A stretch of DNA of 45,341 nt from JBFXAM01 sp050184295. GTDB taxonomy: Bacteria; Planctomycetota; Phycisphaerae; UBA1845; Fen-1342. This document shows positions 7,864-17,449 of this stretch, one piece after another. Position numbers and translations under genes: made by a program. Every line of letters begins with the position of its first letter. The stretch's first letter is position 1. The stretch lies in the NCBI GenBank assembly GCA_050184295.1, contig JBFXAM010000027.1, positions 1 through 45,341 on the forward strand, read 5' to 3'. Under the pieces are notes generated by a model, which was given only the letters and a program-made list of their open reading frames with translations, was not told the origin of the DNA and did no database searches.

Positions 7864-9630
7864 TTACGGCTGAGTGTAGTACGGCGTCGCCGTGCGGTTC
7901 GCGTTCAGAGTCACGGTGGTCATTCGACTCGTAGGCGCGGCCGGGCCATCCCCTTCGATGTCGATGATCCACCCGAAGAACGTCCAGCCATCAATCTCGG
8001 GCGCGAGCAGGGTAACCGGCGCGCCGTCTCCGAAGTTGCGCGCGAAGCTCGGTTCGCCGGCGTTCAGTTCGGCGTCGGCTCGGGCGTACACGTCGGAGGG
8101 CGACAGCTTGACATTGATCGCGTCTGGTTGGTTGCCAAGCGCTCTCGCCACGGTCAGCGTGCGCAGTGGTCCGCCAGAAACGACGTAGCTGCCGACAGAC
8201 GTGTGTTTGTAATCCTGCCGCACTCCAACTGTGCAGGAGGGGCAAGGGTTATCGAGCTCGAGGAAACAACGCCCCGTCTCACTCGTTCCCCAGGTGCGAG
8301 TGCCGTCGAGCGGGTCCAATGCGATGCCTTCGTAATCTCCGAGGAGGCCCGGATCGGAAATCGCCGCGCTGCCGGCCGTCATCACTGTGACCGGGGCGCC
8401 GAGCACCCCCGGCGGGTCGGATGCACGACGCCCCGTCCAGCAGAGGTCGAAGTAGCTGCGTCGCGAGAATCGCGTGAAGAAGATCGCAAAGTCGCCATTC
8501 GTCGTTGGCATGATCAGCGGATACTTCGCGTGGACAACCCAGTCGTCCTTCTCGCTTTCGCCGAAGGAATGTCCGCAGTCGAGCACTCCGTCGTCTTCCA
8601 GCACCGGTGAGAGTCCCGAAGACGGCCAGCCGCGGAGATCGACGACGTACCAGCGCGCCGTCCACCGGCCGGGAAGATCGAGACCGTCATTCACTTGCGT
8701 GCGAGGCTCTTGCCGAACCAGATACAGCCGACCGTTGTCGAGTACGGCGTTCTGGACATTGCGGAAGTCTGCCTGAACCAGATCGGACGCATCGCACAGT
8801 TGATACAGCGTTCCTATTTCGGGAGCATCGGCGGCTACGTACGCATCGTCAAATGACCAACTCAATTCCGTCGCCCGATCCTGCAGTGCGACCACTCGAA
8901 TCCGTGGCGTAAGCGGAGGGTCCGTCAAGCCGCGGCGTTCGAGTTGCGCAAAGTACATCGTGTCGGAACCGATCGCCTGCCGAAACAGCGCCGGCATCGG
9001 CAGCCGATCCTTGAAATCATCGGGTTGCCCCCCAACAAGCGACAGTACAAACCGTTGATGATTCCCCGCCCGCGTATAGAAATCCGCGTCGCCCGGCGTC
9101 GGCCGTTCCAGAATCTGCACGACGTGGCGGCCCCCCGCGTCCGTAGGCATTACGGTAACGAGGTAAATCGCACTCTGATTCACGGCCAAGCCCGGCCAGT
9201 TGATAATCCCCGTCGTCACACCGTCCACGCGACCGTCGAGATAATACTTGTCCCAGTCGGAGCCGCCATATGAGTCCGGCGTGTCGTCGCGCGACACGGC
9301 GAGCATGAACTTGCGGGCATTGAAGTGCAGCGCGATCACAACGAATCGACCTGAAAAGTGGTCGTAAAGCACGCGCGGGTCGCCGATCGTGTCGCTCGGC
9401 GGCGGACTCGGAAATCCATCCCAGAAGTACAAAGGCAACGGCTCGAAATTCGGATCGAGCGCCGCCTGCCACAATTGCGTGCCCGTTCGATCATACGCCG
9501 TGATCGCGAAGTTGGTCGTCTGAATGATCCGTGCGGGACCGACGCCGATCGTCGGCTCCCGCGGCTTGCTGTCCGCGCCCACGAACGCCCAGAACGGATC
9601 CGCCGCGAACGCCGGCGAAGCCCCCGCCAA
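7864..9630 (-). CDS. Secreted repeat/propeller-like protein with C-terminal InlB-like B-repeat; start unresolved
   Basis: The protein has about 588 residues from the TTG at 9630. The body contains repeated beta-strand segments (NARKFMLAVSRDD, NGDFAIFFTRFS, LGDYEGIALDPLDG) that suggest a beta-propeller. The last 75 residues (PSDVYARADAELNAG...GWTFFGWIIDIEGDG...NRTATPYY) resemble the divergent InlB B-repeat. The call at 9630 lies inside the signal peptide: upstream in the same frame the residues LRAAAWVGAVAAACVWALAA lead to the cleavage site SPAFA-AD, but no ATG, GTG or TTG opens that frame. An ATG at 9727 with an upstream AAGG is one frame off. The gene may use a CTG start, or a one-base indel may lie in the GGCGGCG stretch near 9690. 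Function is unknown. Confidence 0.72.
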   Translation of the reverse strand: MAGASPAFAADPFWAFVGADSKPREPTIGVGPARIIQTTNFAITAYDRTGTQLWQAALDPNFEPLPLYFWDGFPSPPPSDTIGDPRVLYDHFSGRFVVIALHFNARKFMLAVSRDDTPDSYGGSDWDKYYLDGRVDGVTTGIINWPGLAVNQSAIYLVTVMPTDAGGRHVVQILERPTPGDADFYTRAGNHQRFVLSLVGGQPDDFKDRLPMPALFRQAIGSDTMYFAQLERRGLTDPPLTPRIRVVALQDRATELSWSFDDAYVAADAPEIGTLYQLCDASDLVQADFRNVQNAVLDNGRLYLVRQEPRTQVNDGLDLPGRWTARWYVVDLRGWPSSGLSPVLEDDGVLDCGHSFGESEKDDWVVHAKYPLIMPTTNGDFAIFFTRFSRRSYFDLCWTGRRASDPPGVLGAPVTVMTAGSAAISDPGLLGDYEGIALDPLDGTRTWGTSETGRCFLELDNPCPSCTVGVRQDYKHTSVGSYVVSGGPLRTLTVARALGNQPDAINVKLSPSDVYARADAELNAGEPSFARNFGDGAPVTLLAPEIDGWTFFGWIIDIEGDGPAAPTSRMTTVTLNANRTATPYYTQP

Positions 9631-9727
9631 CCAGCAGAAACACGCGGCGGCGAGCGCCCAGACACACGCCGCGGCGACCGCCCCGACCCACGCCGCCGCT
9701 CGCAGCCGACAGTGTCGCTGAGGGCAT

Positions 9728-10121
9728 TTCAGAACGGCCTTGAACCCGGCGTGATTCGTAACTACAGGGGGGGGGCGCGACTTGCGATTCAGAGAGCATG
9801 ATTCGGTTCCTCCGGTTCAACAACCCTTCGGCCCGAAACCCGCCGCACGACCGGCAGAATTGTTTCAGAATCTCCCTGCACGCGGCGTGCCAGCCGAGAG
9901 AATCTTACTGCGGTCCCCCCGCCCGGCCTGCGGCCGCCAGCCACCGCACCTGGTGGCTGAATCGGGGCGCTGGCATCGCCCCTCAGCAAGCGCGGGATGG
10001 TCAAGGCCCGCCGAGCGTGTTACGTTGCGATGCGATCGGGACGGCCGCGGCACGATGCCGCGGCACACTTCGCGTCGACCGGAACCGAGTCGGTCGTGCA
10101 TTCGAGAGGGCCTTCGCCAGG
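9728..10121. other. Intergenic region between divergent genes
   Basis: This 394-bp spacer separates the minus-strand secreted operon from the plus-strand DUF418 gene. It contains a nine-G run at 9767-9775. Open frames cross it (for example from 9798), but their composition and the start of DUF418 homology argue that they are not translated. No convincing promoter consensus was seen. Confidence 0.5.
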
Positions 10122-11627
10122 ATGACGGACTCCAACGAGACGCCGGTCCGGCCTCCGGAGGCCGATGTCGCGGGTCCGGACGACGCGGTCGTCGCGCACC
10201 CGGTCGCGGCGGCGTACCCCGCTTTGCCGCCGGCGCCCCTCGCGCCGGTCGGCGAGGGCGAGCGGCTGGAGGTCATCGACGCGTTGCGCGGCTTTGCGCT
10301 CTTCGGCATCCTGATCGCCAACATCCGCTACTTCACGACGCCGTTCCAGGTCGACCAGATCGGGTATCGGTTCTGGAGCCAGCCGCAGGACATCGTCGTC
10401 GACTGGTTGCTGATTGCGTTCGTGTACGGCAAGTTCTACACGTTGTTTTCGGCGTTGTTCGGCTTCGGGATGGCGATCCAGATGGAGCGCGCCGCGGCGC
10501 GTGGCCGGTCGTTTGTTCCGGTTTACCTGCGTCGCCTGCTCGTGCTGCTGGTGATGGGCCTGCTGCACGCGACGCTCTTGTGGGCGGGTGACATTCTGGT
10601 CACGTACGCGGTGATGGGCGGCGTGCTGCTGCTGTTTCGCAACCGCCGGCCGAAGACCCTGCTGGTTTGGGCCGGTTCGCTGCTGGTGTTCATGACGCTG
10701 GTGGGGCTGACGCTGGGCGGGCTGATGATGCTCGCGGCGGGAACAGCGGAGGGCGCGGCGGAGTTCGCGGAGCACGAAGCGCAGTCGCGGGCGCAGTTTG
10801 ACCAGGCGCTGCGGGTCTACGCGAGCGGTTCGTTCGGCGAGGTCACAGCCCAGCGGATCGACGATCTATCGGGCGTATACGCATTCACGCTGATGATCTG
10901 CGGCGACGTGCTGGCGATGTTCCTGCTCGGGCTCTACCTGGCGCGAATGCGCGTGCTGCACGAGCCGGCGGCCTGGCGCCGGCTGCTGTGGCGCGTCGTG
11001 CTGGTCGCCGGGCCGCTGGGGCTGGCGGCGAACGTCGTCAGCGCGTCGAGCTTCGAGCGTCTGTATGACGCCTCGGAGTCGACGGAGGCGGCGCCGGTTC
11101 CTGCGACCGCCGCGGCCGACTCACCGGCCGACTCGACGGGTGCGCCGGCAGCATCCGGCGCCTCGACGGCGCCCGACGAAGCGACGCCGCGACCGGTGCC
11201 GGCGACGACGGGCCCCGTCGCCGAGACGCCGGACGACGCGTGGACGGCATTCATGCTCGTCTTGACGCTGGGATTCGTGGCGTCGCCGACGCTCATGCTG
11301 GCATACGCGTCCGCGTTCGTGCTGGTGTGGCTGTCGGCGGCGGGTCGGGGCGCGCTGGGCTTGCTGGCGGCCCCGGGGCGGATGGCGTTGACGAACTATC
11401 TGACGCAGTCGCTCGTGTGCTCGCTGCTCTTCTACGGCTACGGGCTCGGACTGCACGGCACGATCGGCCCCGCCGGCTGCATGCCGATCGCGCTCGCGCT
11501 GTTCGCGGCGCAGGTCGTGTTCAGCCACGCGTGGCTGGTGCGATTTCGCTTCGGGCCGATGGAATGGCTGTGGCGCTCGCTCACGTACGGGGCGCTTCAG
11601 CCGATGCGCCGGGACCGCGCGGCCTGA
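10122..11627 (+). CDS. DUF418-family multi-pass membrane protein
   Basis: The 501-residue protein has about 8-10 hydrophobic helices. After a 45-residue A/P-rich leader it begins the typical DUF418 block ERLEVIDALRGFALFGILIANI. Later segments are also family-like: KFYTLFSALFGFGMAIQMERA, YLRRLLVLLVMGLLHATLLW, DILVTYAVMG and GRMALTNYLTQSL near the C-terminus. DUF418 proteins (YeiB-like) are predicted transporters or acyltransferase-like membrane proteins without a settled function. An Ala/Pro/Thr-rich stretch at about residues 315-370 interrupts the membrane domain in a loop. ATG at 10122 has GAGAGGG about 12 bases upstream. The gene converges with the sensor-kinase/regulator operon, 26 bp from the regulator's stop. 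Confidence 0.88.
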   Translation: MTDSNETPVRPPEADVAGPDDAVVAHPVAAAYPALPPAPLAPVGEGERLEVIDALRGFALFGILIANIRYFTTPFQVDQIGYRFWSQPQDIVVDWLLIAFVYGKFYTLFSALFGFGMAIQMERAAARGRSFVPVYLRRLLVLLVMGLLHATLLWAGDILVTYAVMGGVLLLFRNRRPKTLLVWAGSLLVFMTLVGLTLGGLMMLAAGTAEGAAEFAEHEAQSRAQFDQALRVYASGSFGEVTAQRIDDLSGVYAFTLMICGDVLAMFLLGLYLARMRVLHEPAAWRRLLWRVVLVAGPLGLAANVVSASSFERLYDASESTEAAPVPATAAADSPADSTGAPAASGASTAPDEATPRPVPATTGPVAETPDDAWTAFMLVLTLGFVASPTLMLAYASAFVLVWLSAAGRGALGLLAAPGRMALTNYLTQSLVCSLLFYGYGLGLHGTIGPAGCMPIALALFAAQVVFSHAWLVRFRFGPMEWLWRSLTYGALQPMRRDRAA

Positions 11628-11653
11628 CGCGCGGCGGGCCGGCCGCGGCGCCG

Positions 11654-13023
<1,370 letters not shown>

Positions 13024-13027
<4 letters not shown>

Positions 13028-14229
13028 TCGCTCGATCCTCCCGGGCGCGTCGGCGGCGCGCCCAGCGGCAGCACGACGATCACAGTGGTCCCTTTGCCCA
13101 CGACGCTGCGGATTTCGAGGCGCCCGCCGTGGGCGTCCGCGATCTTCTGGCAGATCGGCAAGCCGAGTCCGGTGCCGCGCGCCTTGGTGGTGAAGAACGG
13201 CTCGGTGGCGCGCCGGAGCACGTCGGGGGACATTCCCGCGCCGCGATCCTCGACCAGCAGGCGGACGGCGTCGCGCGTGCGGGTGGCGGAGACGCGGACG
13301 ACCGCGCCTTCGGGCGAGGACTGGGCGGCGTTGAGCATGAGGTTGATCAGCAACTGCTCGACACGGTCCTCGTCGGCGTCGACCGGCGGGACGTCGGCGG
13401 GATGGTGCTCGACGCGGACGCGCTGCATGTCGGGCTCTTCGCGGAGCACCGTGAGGACGCGCTCAATCAGCCGGGGGATGTCGACCGGGCGCGTGCGGAG
13501 CGGCTTGGGTCTGGCGTAGACCAGCAGGTCCTTGACGGTCCCGTCGAGGCGGTTGATCTGGCGGAGGACTTCGTGAAGGACCGGTCGGCGGTCGTCGTCG
13601 CGCGCCAGACCGTCGCGGAGGACCTGGATCGCACCGCTGATACCGGCCAGCGGATTCTTGATCTCGTGCGCGAGCGACGCGGCGAGCTGGCCGATGTGCG
13701 CGAGGTGCTCGGCACGGGTGAGACGCTCGTGGACGGCTTCGCGCTCGCCGGCGCGGACCTGGGCGGAATAGCTGTCCTTGTAGCTGTCGAGCATGACCGC
13801 CAGCTCGAGCGTGAACAGTTTGTGGAGCGAGTCGAGCATGGGTTCGACGGCGGCGTCGGGCGGCACGCGGGCGGCGGCGGCGAGGCTCTGCCAGAGCACC
13901 TCCATCGCACAAACCATGTAATGCTGGGAAAGACCGACGCGCACGTGAGCGCGGCCGATCTGCTGCCGCCTGAGAAAGTACGCGTCGTCATACGGCCCGA
14001 CCACCAGCGTGTGCAGCCAGTCATGGAGCGACACGCGCAGGCGGTCGATCTGGCCGGGCTCGGCCAACACGGCGCGCGTGCCGGCGTGGGCCTCGATGAC
14101 GGCGTAGAAGCGCTCGATGGCGGCGGGAAACGCCGGCGCGACGCGCGGGCCGAGAGCGCGGACACGGAGCGCGTCGGCGTCGGTGAAGCCCACGTAGCGG
14201 CGCAGCTCTTCAAACAGCGATTCGGGCAT
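13024..14229 (-). CDS. Globin-coupled sensor histidine kinase
   Basis: The 401-residue soluble kinase has no membrane segment. Residues 1 to about 155 form a protoglobin/globin-coupled-sensor domain (YVGFTDADALRV, IERFYAVIEAH, QQIGRAHVRVGL). His95 is the likely proximal haem ligand. The kinase core follows: DHp box SLAHEIKNPL with phosphorylated His188, N box NLMLNAAQSS, then DRGAGMS and the ATP-lid motif GTGLGLPI. Globin-coupled sensors bind O2, and sometimes CO or NO, through b-type haem, so this kinase probably reads oxygen or redox-related gas. ATG at 14229 begins where homology begins; the ribosome binding site is weak. The gene overlaps the NtrC-type regulator by 4 bp. Haem binding is inferred from sequence only. 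Confidence 0.92.
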
Positions 14230-14258
14230 GGCGGCAGATTCTATAACCGGATTTGAAT

Positions 14259-14280
14259 GCCCACGCGACGTGGCGTGGGC
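14259..14280. promoter_or_regulatory. Perfect 8-bp inverted repeat in the kinase/pseudo-receiver spacer
   Basis: GCCCACGC (14259-14266) and GCGTGGGC (14273-14280) form a perfect 8-bp stem with a 6-base centre. It lies 30 bp upstream of the kinase start, between the two divergent genes. It could be an operator or a 5'-leader hairpin of the kinase mRNA. Confidence 0.5.
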
Positions 14281-14291
14281 GCACCGGGGGG

Positions 14292-14329
14292 TGGGGAATC
14301 TCCCCCGGCGGACTGGGGAAAATCCCCCA
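14292..14329 (+). promoter_or_regulatory. Paired candidate enhancer boxes for the NtrC-type regulator
   Basis: Two near-palindromic boxes are present: TGGGGAATCTCCCCCG (14292-14307) and TGGGGAAAATCCCCCA (14314-14329). They are 22 bp apart and lie 84-121 bp upstream of the -24/-12 promoter at 14413. Similar boxes with the same 22-bp spacing lie upstream of the cytochrome gene (33453-33490). The arrangement fits enhancer-binding-protein dimers on the same DNA face. Assignment to the adjacent regulator is inference. Confidence 0.6.
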
Positions 14330-14412
14330 AACCGGGCACGTCCGAGTCGATTCGACGCGTCGCAAACGCCCGGCCGCGGCGGTTTTCGCGTCCCGGGCGT
14401 AATTTTTCCCGC

Positions 14413-14428
14413 TGGCACGCCGCGTGCA
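14413..14428 (+). promoter_or_regulatory. Sigma-54 (-24/-12) promoter
   Basis: TGGCACG-N4-GTGCA differs from the sigma-54 consensus TGGCACG-N4-TTGCA at one position, with correct GG/GC spacing. The sequence CTGGCACGCCGCGTGC is identical to that at 33645-33660. Transcription would start near 14439, only about 11-17 bases before the pseudo-receiver start codon. Confidence 0.75.
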
Positions 14429-14449
14429 AGGCTGCCTCAGGATGGACTG

Positions 14450-14968
14450 GTGCGCATGAAACGGCGAACCCCTGACACCGCGTTGAAGACCGGAGCCGGC
14501 GCCCCCGGCGCACCGGGGGGACGCGCCCGCGTGCTGGTCGTCGAGGCCGACACGCTGATGCGCTGGTCGATGATGGCGTATCTCGAGCGCTGGTTCGACG
14601 TGCTGCTGACCGACACCGTCGACGCGGCCCACCAGCTCCTGGATCGCGACATTGTCAGCGCGCTGATCGTGTCCGACGAGCTGCCCGATGACGGGGCGCG
14701 GCAATTGGAGGTTCACGCCCGGCGGGCGAATCCGGCGATGCGAATTGTCCGCACGGGAACCGGCGTCGATGAGCTTCCGCCGCCGCCGACGGCCGCCCGG
14801 GCGACCGCGCACGGGCGCGTGGCGAAACCGGAGGCGGCGGCCGGCCCGCGCGTCCGCCGCACCGGCGGCACGCCGCCGCGGCCGACGAATCACATCGAGA
14901 AGCCCTTTGCGCTCGCCGAACTCGCGGTCTTGCTCGGAGTTCCAGCCCGCGAGCTGCCGCCGGGGTAG
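14450..14968 (+). CDS. Stand-alone receiver-like protein lacking the phospho-acceptor aspartate
   Basis: The product is about 170 residues with a receiver fold. VLVVEADTLMRWSM corresponds to VLIVEDESLIRWSL of the neighbouring regulator, so the two look paralogous. Where the regulator has LDYKLPD, this protein reads VSDELPD, which aligns Ser with the phosphorylated Asp; the nearby Asp is one position off. A conserved-type Lys is kept in HIEKPFALAEL. A Pro/Ala/Arg-rich insert (about residues 108-145) separates the two halves. GTG 14450 is chosen because AGGA (14439-14442) is 7 bases upstream; ATG 14456 is an alternative. A sigma-54 promoter and paired boxes lie upstream. It may tune the kinase/regulator circuit as a phosphorylation-independent receiver. 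Confidence in the fold is moderate. Confidence 0.72.
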   Translation: MRMKRRTPDTALKTGAGAPGAPGGRARVLVVEADTLMRWSMMAYLERWFDVLLTDTVDAAHQLLDRDIVSALIVSDELPDDGARQLEVHARRANPAMRIVRTGTGVDELPPPPTAARATAHGRVAKPEAAAGPRVRRTGGTPPRPTNHIEKPFALAELAVLLGVPARELPPG

Positions 14969-15024
14969 GGGTGAGTGACAGGTTTGGCGGGCGCGAAATT
15001 TCGCCCCAACGGGAGCGACGGCGT

Positions 15025-15224
15025 GTCGCCACGGGTGGAGCCGCGCAAGCGGCGCAACCCGTGGATCGCAAATCTGAAACGTAACTACCCCTCGCAAGGG
15101 GCGGAGGAATGCGTGCGGCAACGATCCGCCTGGCCTCGGCCCCTGCCGCGGTCGCACGAACCCGCGCGACCTTGTCCACGCGTTCCGCTGTGCCCACACG
15201 GGCCTCGCTCCACCCGTGGCGACA
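15025..15224. repeat. Inverted pair of TGTCGCCACGGGTGGAGC
   Basis: TGTCGCCACGGGTGGAGC occurs at 15025-15042 on the plus strand and at 15207-15224 on the minus strand, 18 of 18 bases identical. The wording resembles that of the tandem array at 2034-2200 (GTCGCCACGGCACCCGTG), suggesting a dispersed intergenic repeat family. Confidence 0.6.
15029..15064. repeat. Nested palindromic hairpin after the pseudo-receiver gene
   Basis: The outer arms CCACGGGT (15029-15036) and ACCCGTGG (15057-15064) are perfect complements. Inside them, GCCGC-GCAA-GCGGC (15040-15053) forms a second stem capped by a GCAA tetraloop. There is no T-tract, so it looks like a REP-type element or an mRNA 3' end rather than a classic terminator. 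Confidence 0.6.
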
Positions 15225-15457
15225 CCCGTTGCCTCGGTCGGGGCCGTCCAAACGGTCACGCACGCCTGCGGTAGCACCGATTCGCGCTCCACTGGCCGCT
15301 GCCGCGCGATCGGGATAGCATGCCCCGCGCGACGCGGCGCGTTCGGCGGCCGAATGCTCGGCGGCCGGACGGCGGGACTCGCGGCGCGGGCTCGCCGCCG
15401 GGGCGTCGGCGCGACGGGCCGAGAGCAATCGAACCCCAGCCGTCTCGCAGGTGCGCC

Positions 15458-17089
15458 GTGTCCTATACGGTTCTCGCTCGAAAATATCGCAGCCGCTCGT
15501 TCGACGACGTGATCGGCCAGGAGCCGATTGCGACGACGCTGACGAACGCGATCAAGTCCGGACGCATCCACCACGGATATCTGTTCACCGGCACGCGCGG
15601 CGTGGGCAAGACGAGCATGGCGCGGATTCTCGCGAAAGCGTTGAACTGCCTGAGCACGGACGCGCCGACTGCAACTCCCTGCTGCAAGTGCGAGGCGTGC
15701 GTCGCGATCGGCGAAGGACAGGACATCGACGTGGTCGAGATCGACGCGGCCAGCAACACGGGCGTCGACAACATCCGCGAGCTGCGGAGCAACACGGCGT
15801 ATCGCCCGGCGCGGAGCCGGTTCAAGATCTACATCATCGACGAAGTTCACATGCTCTCGACGGGCGCGTTTAACGCGTTGCTCAAGACGCTGGAGGAGCC
15901 GCCGGGCCACGTGAAGTTCATCCTCGCGACCACCGAGCTTCAAAAAGTTCCCGCGACGATCCAGAGCCGCTGTCAGAAGTTCCAGTTTCGCCACATCGCG
16001 CCTGACGCGGTCGCGGAGCGCCTCGCGGCGATCTGCAAGCAGGAGGGCGCCCGCGCCGAGCCGGCGGTGCTGCGGCGCGTGGCCCGGCTGGCGAACGGAT
16101 CGATGCGCGACGCCCTGAGCATCCTCGACCAGTTATTGTCCGTGACCAGCGAAGAGGTGACGCTGCCGCTGCTCGACGAACTGCTGCCGCCGCCGCAGGA
16201 CGAGCAGGTGCTCGCGCTGCTGACGCTGGCGGCAGAGGGCGATGCGGCGGGCGTGCTGGCGACGCTCGATCGGCTCTTGTCAGGGGGGCGCGGGCTGGAC
16301 GTATTCTGCGGCGACCTGATCGAGGTGGCGCGTTCGCTGATGCTGGTGCGCGTGTGCGGCCCGGACGCGCCGATCGTCGACCTGCCGGCGGCGGCGCGCG
16401 ACGACTATGTCGCGCTCGCGCAGCGGTTCGACGTTTCGCAGTATGTGCAGATGATCGCGATGCTCGAAGAACTGCGGCGAAACGTCCGCTTCAGCGCCGC
16501 GGGACGGGCGCTGACCGACGCATTGATGGTGCGGCTGGCGCATCTGCGGTCGTGGTCGTCGGTCGAGCAACTGCTGGGCCGCGTGTCGGGCGGCGGGGCG
16601 GCGGTCGACCCCAGCGAAAAAAAAAAGCCCCCGCTGACTCCCCCGGACGGCGCGTCGCACGCTGAGGCGCTGCCCCCAGCACCCGCGGCGACCGCCGCCT
16701 CGGTCGCACCCGCCGGCGTGACGAGTGCGGCGCAGCCGCCGATGCCGGACCTGCGAACGCAGACAGCCGCGCCGAGCGCGGCGTCGCGTCCACAGCCCGC
16801 CGCGCGATCGCCGGCCGCTTCACCGCGCGCGGCCGTCGCACCGTCGTCGGTGTCGACGCCGAGTGCGCCCGCCCGCGTGCCTGGACGTGCTGCGGATCGA
16901 GGGCGGCCGTCGACGGCAGAGGTGGCGCCGCGCGTGCTCGTGTCGGCTTCCGCGGAGGAGCGCGAGGTGGTGCTCGCCGATCCGCTGGTGCGCCAGGCGA
17001 TCGAGTTGTTCGACGGCGTGGTGGTGGACGTTCGAAAGGGTCATGCGGCCGCGAACGATCTGGGCGCGGCGCTCGAAAACGCGGAGTAG
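15458..17089 (+). CDS. dnaX: DNA polymerase III subunit tau (and probably gamma)
   Basis: The 543-residue clamp-loader ATPase is part of the cytoplasmic replisome. Domain I starts YTVLARKYRSRSFDDVIGQ. It contains Walker A GTRGVGKT (45-52), zinc cysteines in CCKCEAC, Walker B-type IIDEVHM and the sensor region TTELQKVPATIQSRCQ. Domains II and III run to about residue 385. A tract of ten A's encodes EKKK at 387-390. After it come an A/P-rich linker and a short C-terminal region to 543, so the tau-specific part is small. GTG at 15458 fits where homology begins and has AGG 6 bases upstream; the longer frame from 15320 adds an R/P-rich non-homologous stretch. It forms an operon with ybaB (3-bp gap) and recR, a classic order. 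Confidence 0.95.
   Translation: MSYTVLARKYRSRSFDDVIGQEPIATTLTNAIKSGRIHHGYLFTGTRGVGKTSMARILAKALNCLSTDAPTATPCCKCEACVAIGEGQDIDVVEIDAASNTGVDNIRELRSNTAYRPARSRFKIYIIDEVHMLSTGAFNALLKTLEEPPGHVKFILATTELQKVPATIQSRCQKFQFRHIAPDAVAERLAAICKQEGARAEPAVLRRVARLANGSMRDALSILDQLLSVTSEEVTLPLLDELLPPPQDEQVLALLTLAAEGDAAGVLATLDRLLSGGRGLDVFCGDLIEVARSLMLVRVCGPDAPIVDLPAAARDDYVALAQRFDVSQYVQMIAMLEELRRNVRFSAAGRALTDALMVRLAHLRSWSSVEQLLGRVSGGGAAVDPSEKKKPPLTPPDGASHAEALPPAPAATAASVAPAGVTSAAQPPMPDLRTQTAAPSAASRPQPAARSPAASPRAAVAPSSVSTPSAPARVPGRAADRGRPSTAEVAPRVLVSASAEEREVVLADPLVRQAIELFDGVVVDVRKGHAAANDLGAALENAE
16617..16626 (+). promoter_or_regulatory. A10 slippage tract in dnaX (predicted tau/gamma switch)
   Basis: Ten consecutive A's (16617-16626) occur inside a gene of about 70% GC, at the boundary after domain III. 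Both alternative frames stop quickly: one A lost leads to TGA at 16635-16637, and one A gained or a -1 shift leads to TGA at 16663-16665. Either would give a protein of about 390-403 residues, equivalent to gamma. Thermus dnaX uses an A9 tract for transcriptional slippage, and E. coli uses A AAA AAG ribosomal frameshifting. Use of this tract is inferred. Confidence 0.75.
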
Positions 17090-17092
17090 CTC

Positions 17093-17449
17093 ATGTTCGG
17101 TTCGATCGGTCAGATTGCCCAACTCGCCGGCCTGCTGCGCAACCCCGAAAAGCTCAAGGACGCGATGAACGAGGTGCACACGCGCCTCGCCGCGGCGCGC
17201 TTCACCGGCGAGGCCGGCGGTGGGCAGGTGCAGGCGACCGTCGACGGGCGCGGCGAACCGGTTGGCTTGAAGATCGCGCCGGGGCTGGTGCAGTCCGGCG
17301 ACCACGAATTACTCGAAGACCTGGTGTGCGCCGCCATCCGGCAGGCCGTGCAACGCAGCCGCGACGGGCTGCAATCGGAGATGGGCGCGATGGCCGGGAT
17401 GCTCAACCTGCCGGGGATGTCCGACCTGCTCGGCGGACCCAGGCCGTGA
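17093..17449 (+). CDS. ybaB: YbaB/EbfC-family nucleoid-associated protein
   Basis: The 118-residue small DNA-binding protein acts as a homodimer that coats the nucleoid. Family features include the N-terminal FGSIGQIAQLAGLLRNPEKL, GEAGGGQVQATVDGRGEPVGLKI in the beta-sheet, and a Gly/Met/Leu-rich tail (MAGMLNLPGM). ATG at 17093 comes three bases after the dnaX stop, with GGAG inside the end of dnaX. The stop overlaps the recR start (GTGA at 17446-17449). The dnaX-ybaB-recR order is conserved in many bacteria, which supports all three calls. Confidence 0.95.
   Translation: MFGSIGQIAQLAGLLRNPEKLKDAMNEVHTRLAAARFTGEAGGGQVQATVDGRGEPVGLKIAPGLVQSGDHELLEDLVCAAIRQAVQRSRDGLQSEMGAMAGMLNLPGMSDLLGGPRP

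Larger units (their letters stand above)
14969..15457. other. 489-bp intergenic region with several inverted repeats, upstream of dnaX
   Basis: No gene was found here. It contains a 12-bp palindrome GCGAAATTTCGC (14993-15004), a nested hairpin (15029-15064), a CCCCT-CGCA-AGGGG hairpin (15088-15101), and an 18-bp sequence present as inverted copies (15025-15042 and 15207-15224). An open frame runs into dnaX from 15320, but the dnaX family N-terminus begins at 15458. Confidence 0.6.

Noticed and set aside
9798..10121. An N-terminal extension of the DUF418 protein by 108 codons
   Set aside because: The extension has no homology-like sequence or membrane segment, and the DUF418 pattern begins shortly after ATG 10122.
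15320..15457. An N-terminal extension of DnaX
   Set aside because: It is an Arg/Pro-rich stretch before the conserved YTVLARKYR start, and GTG 15458 fits the family N-terminus.
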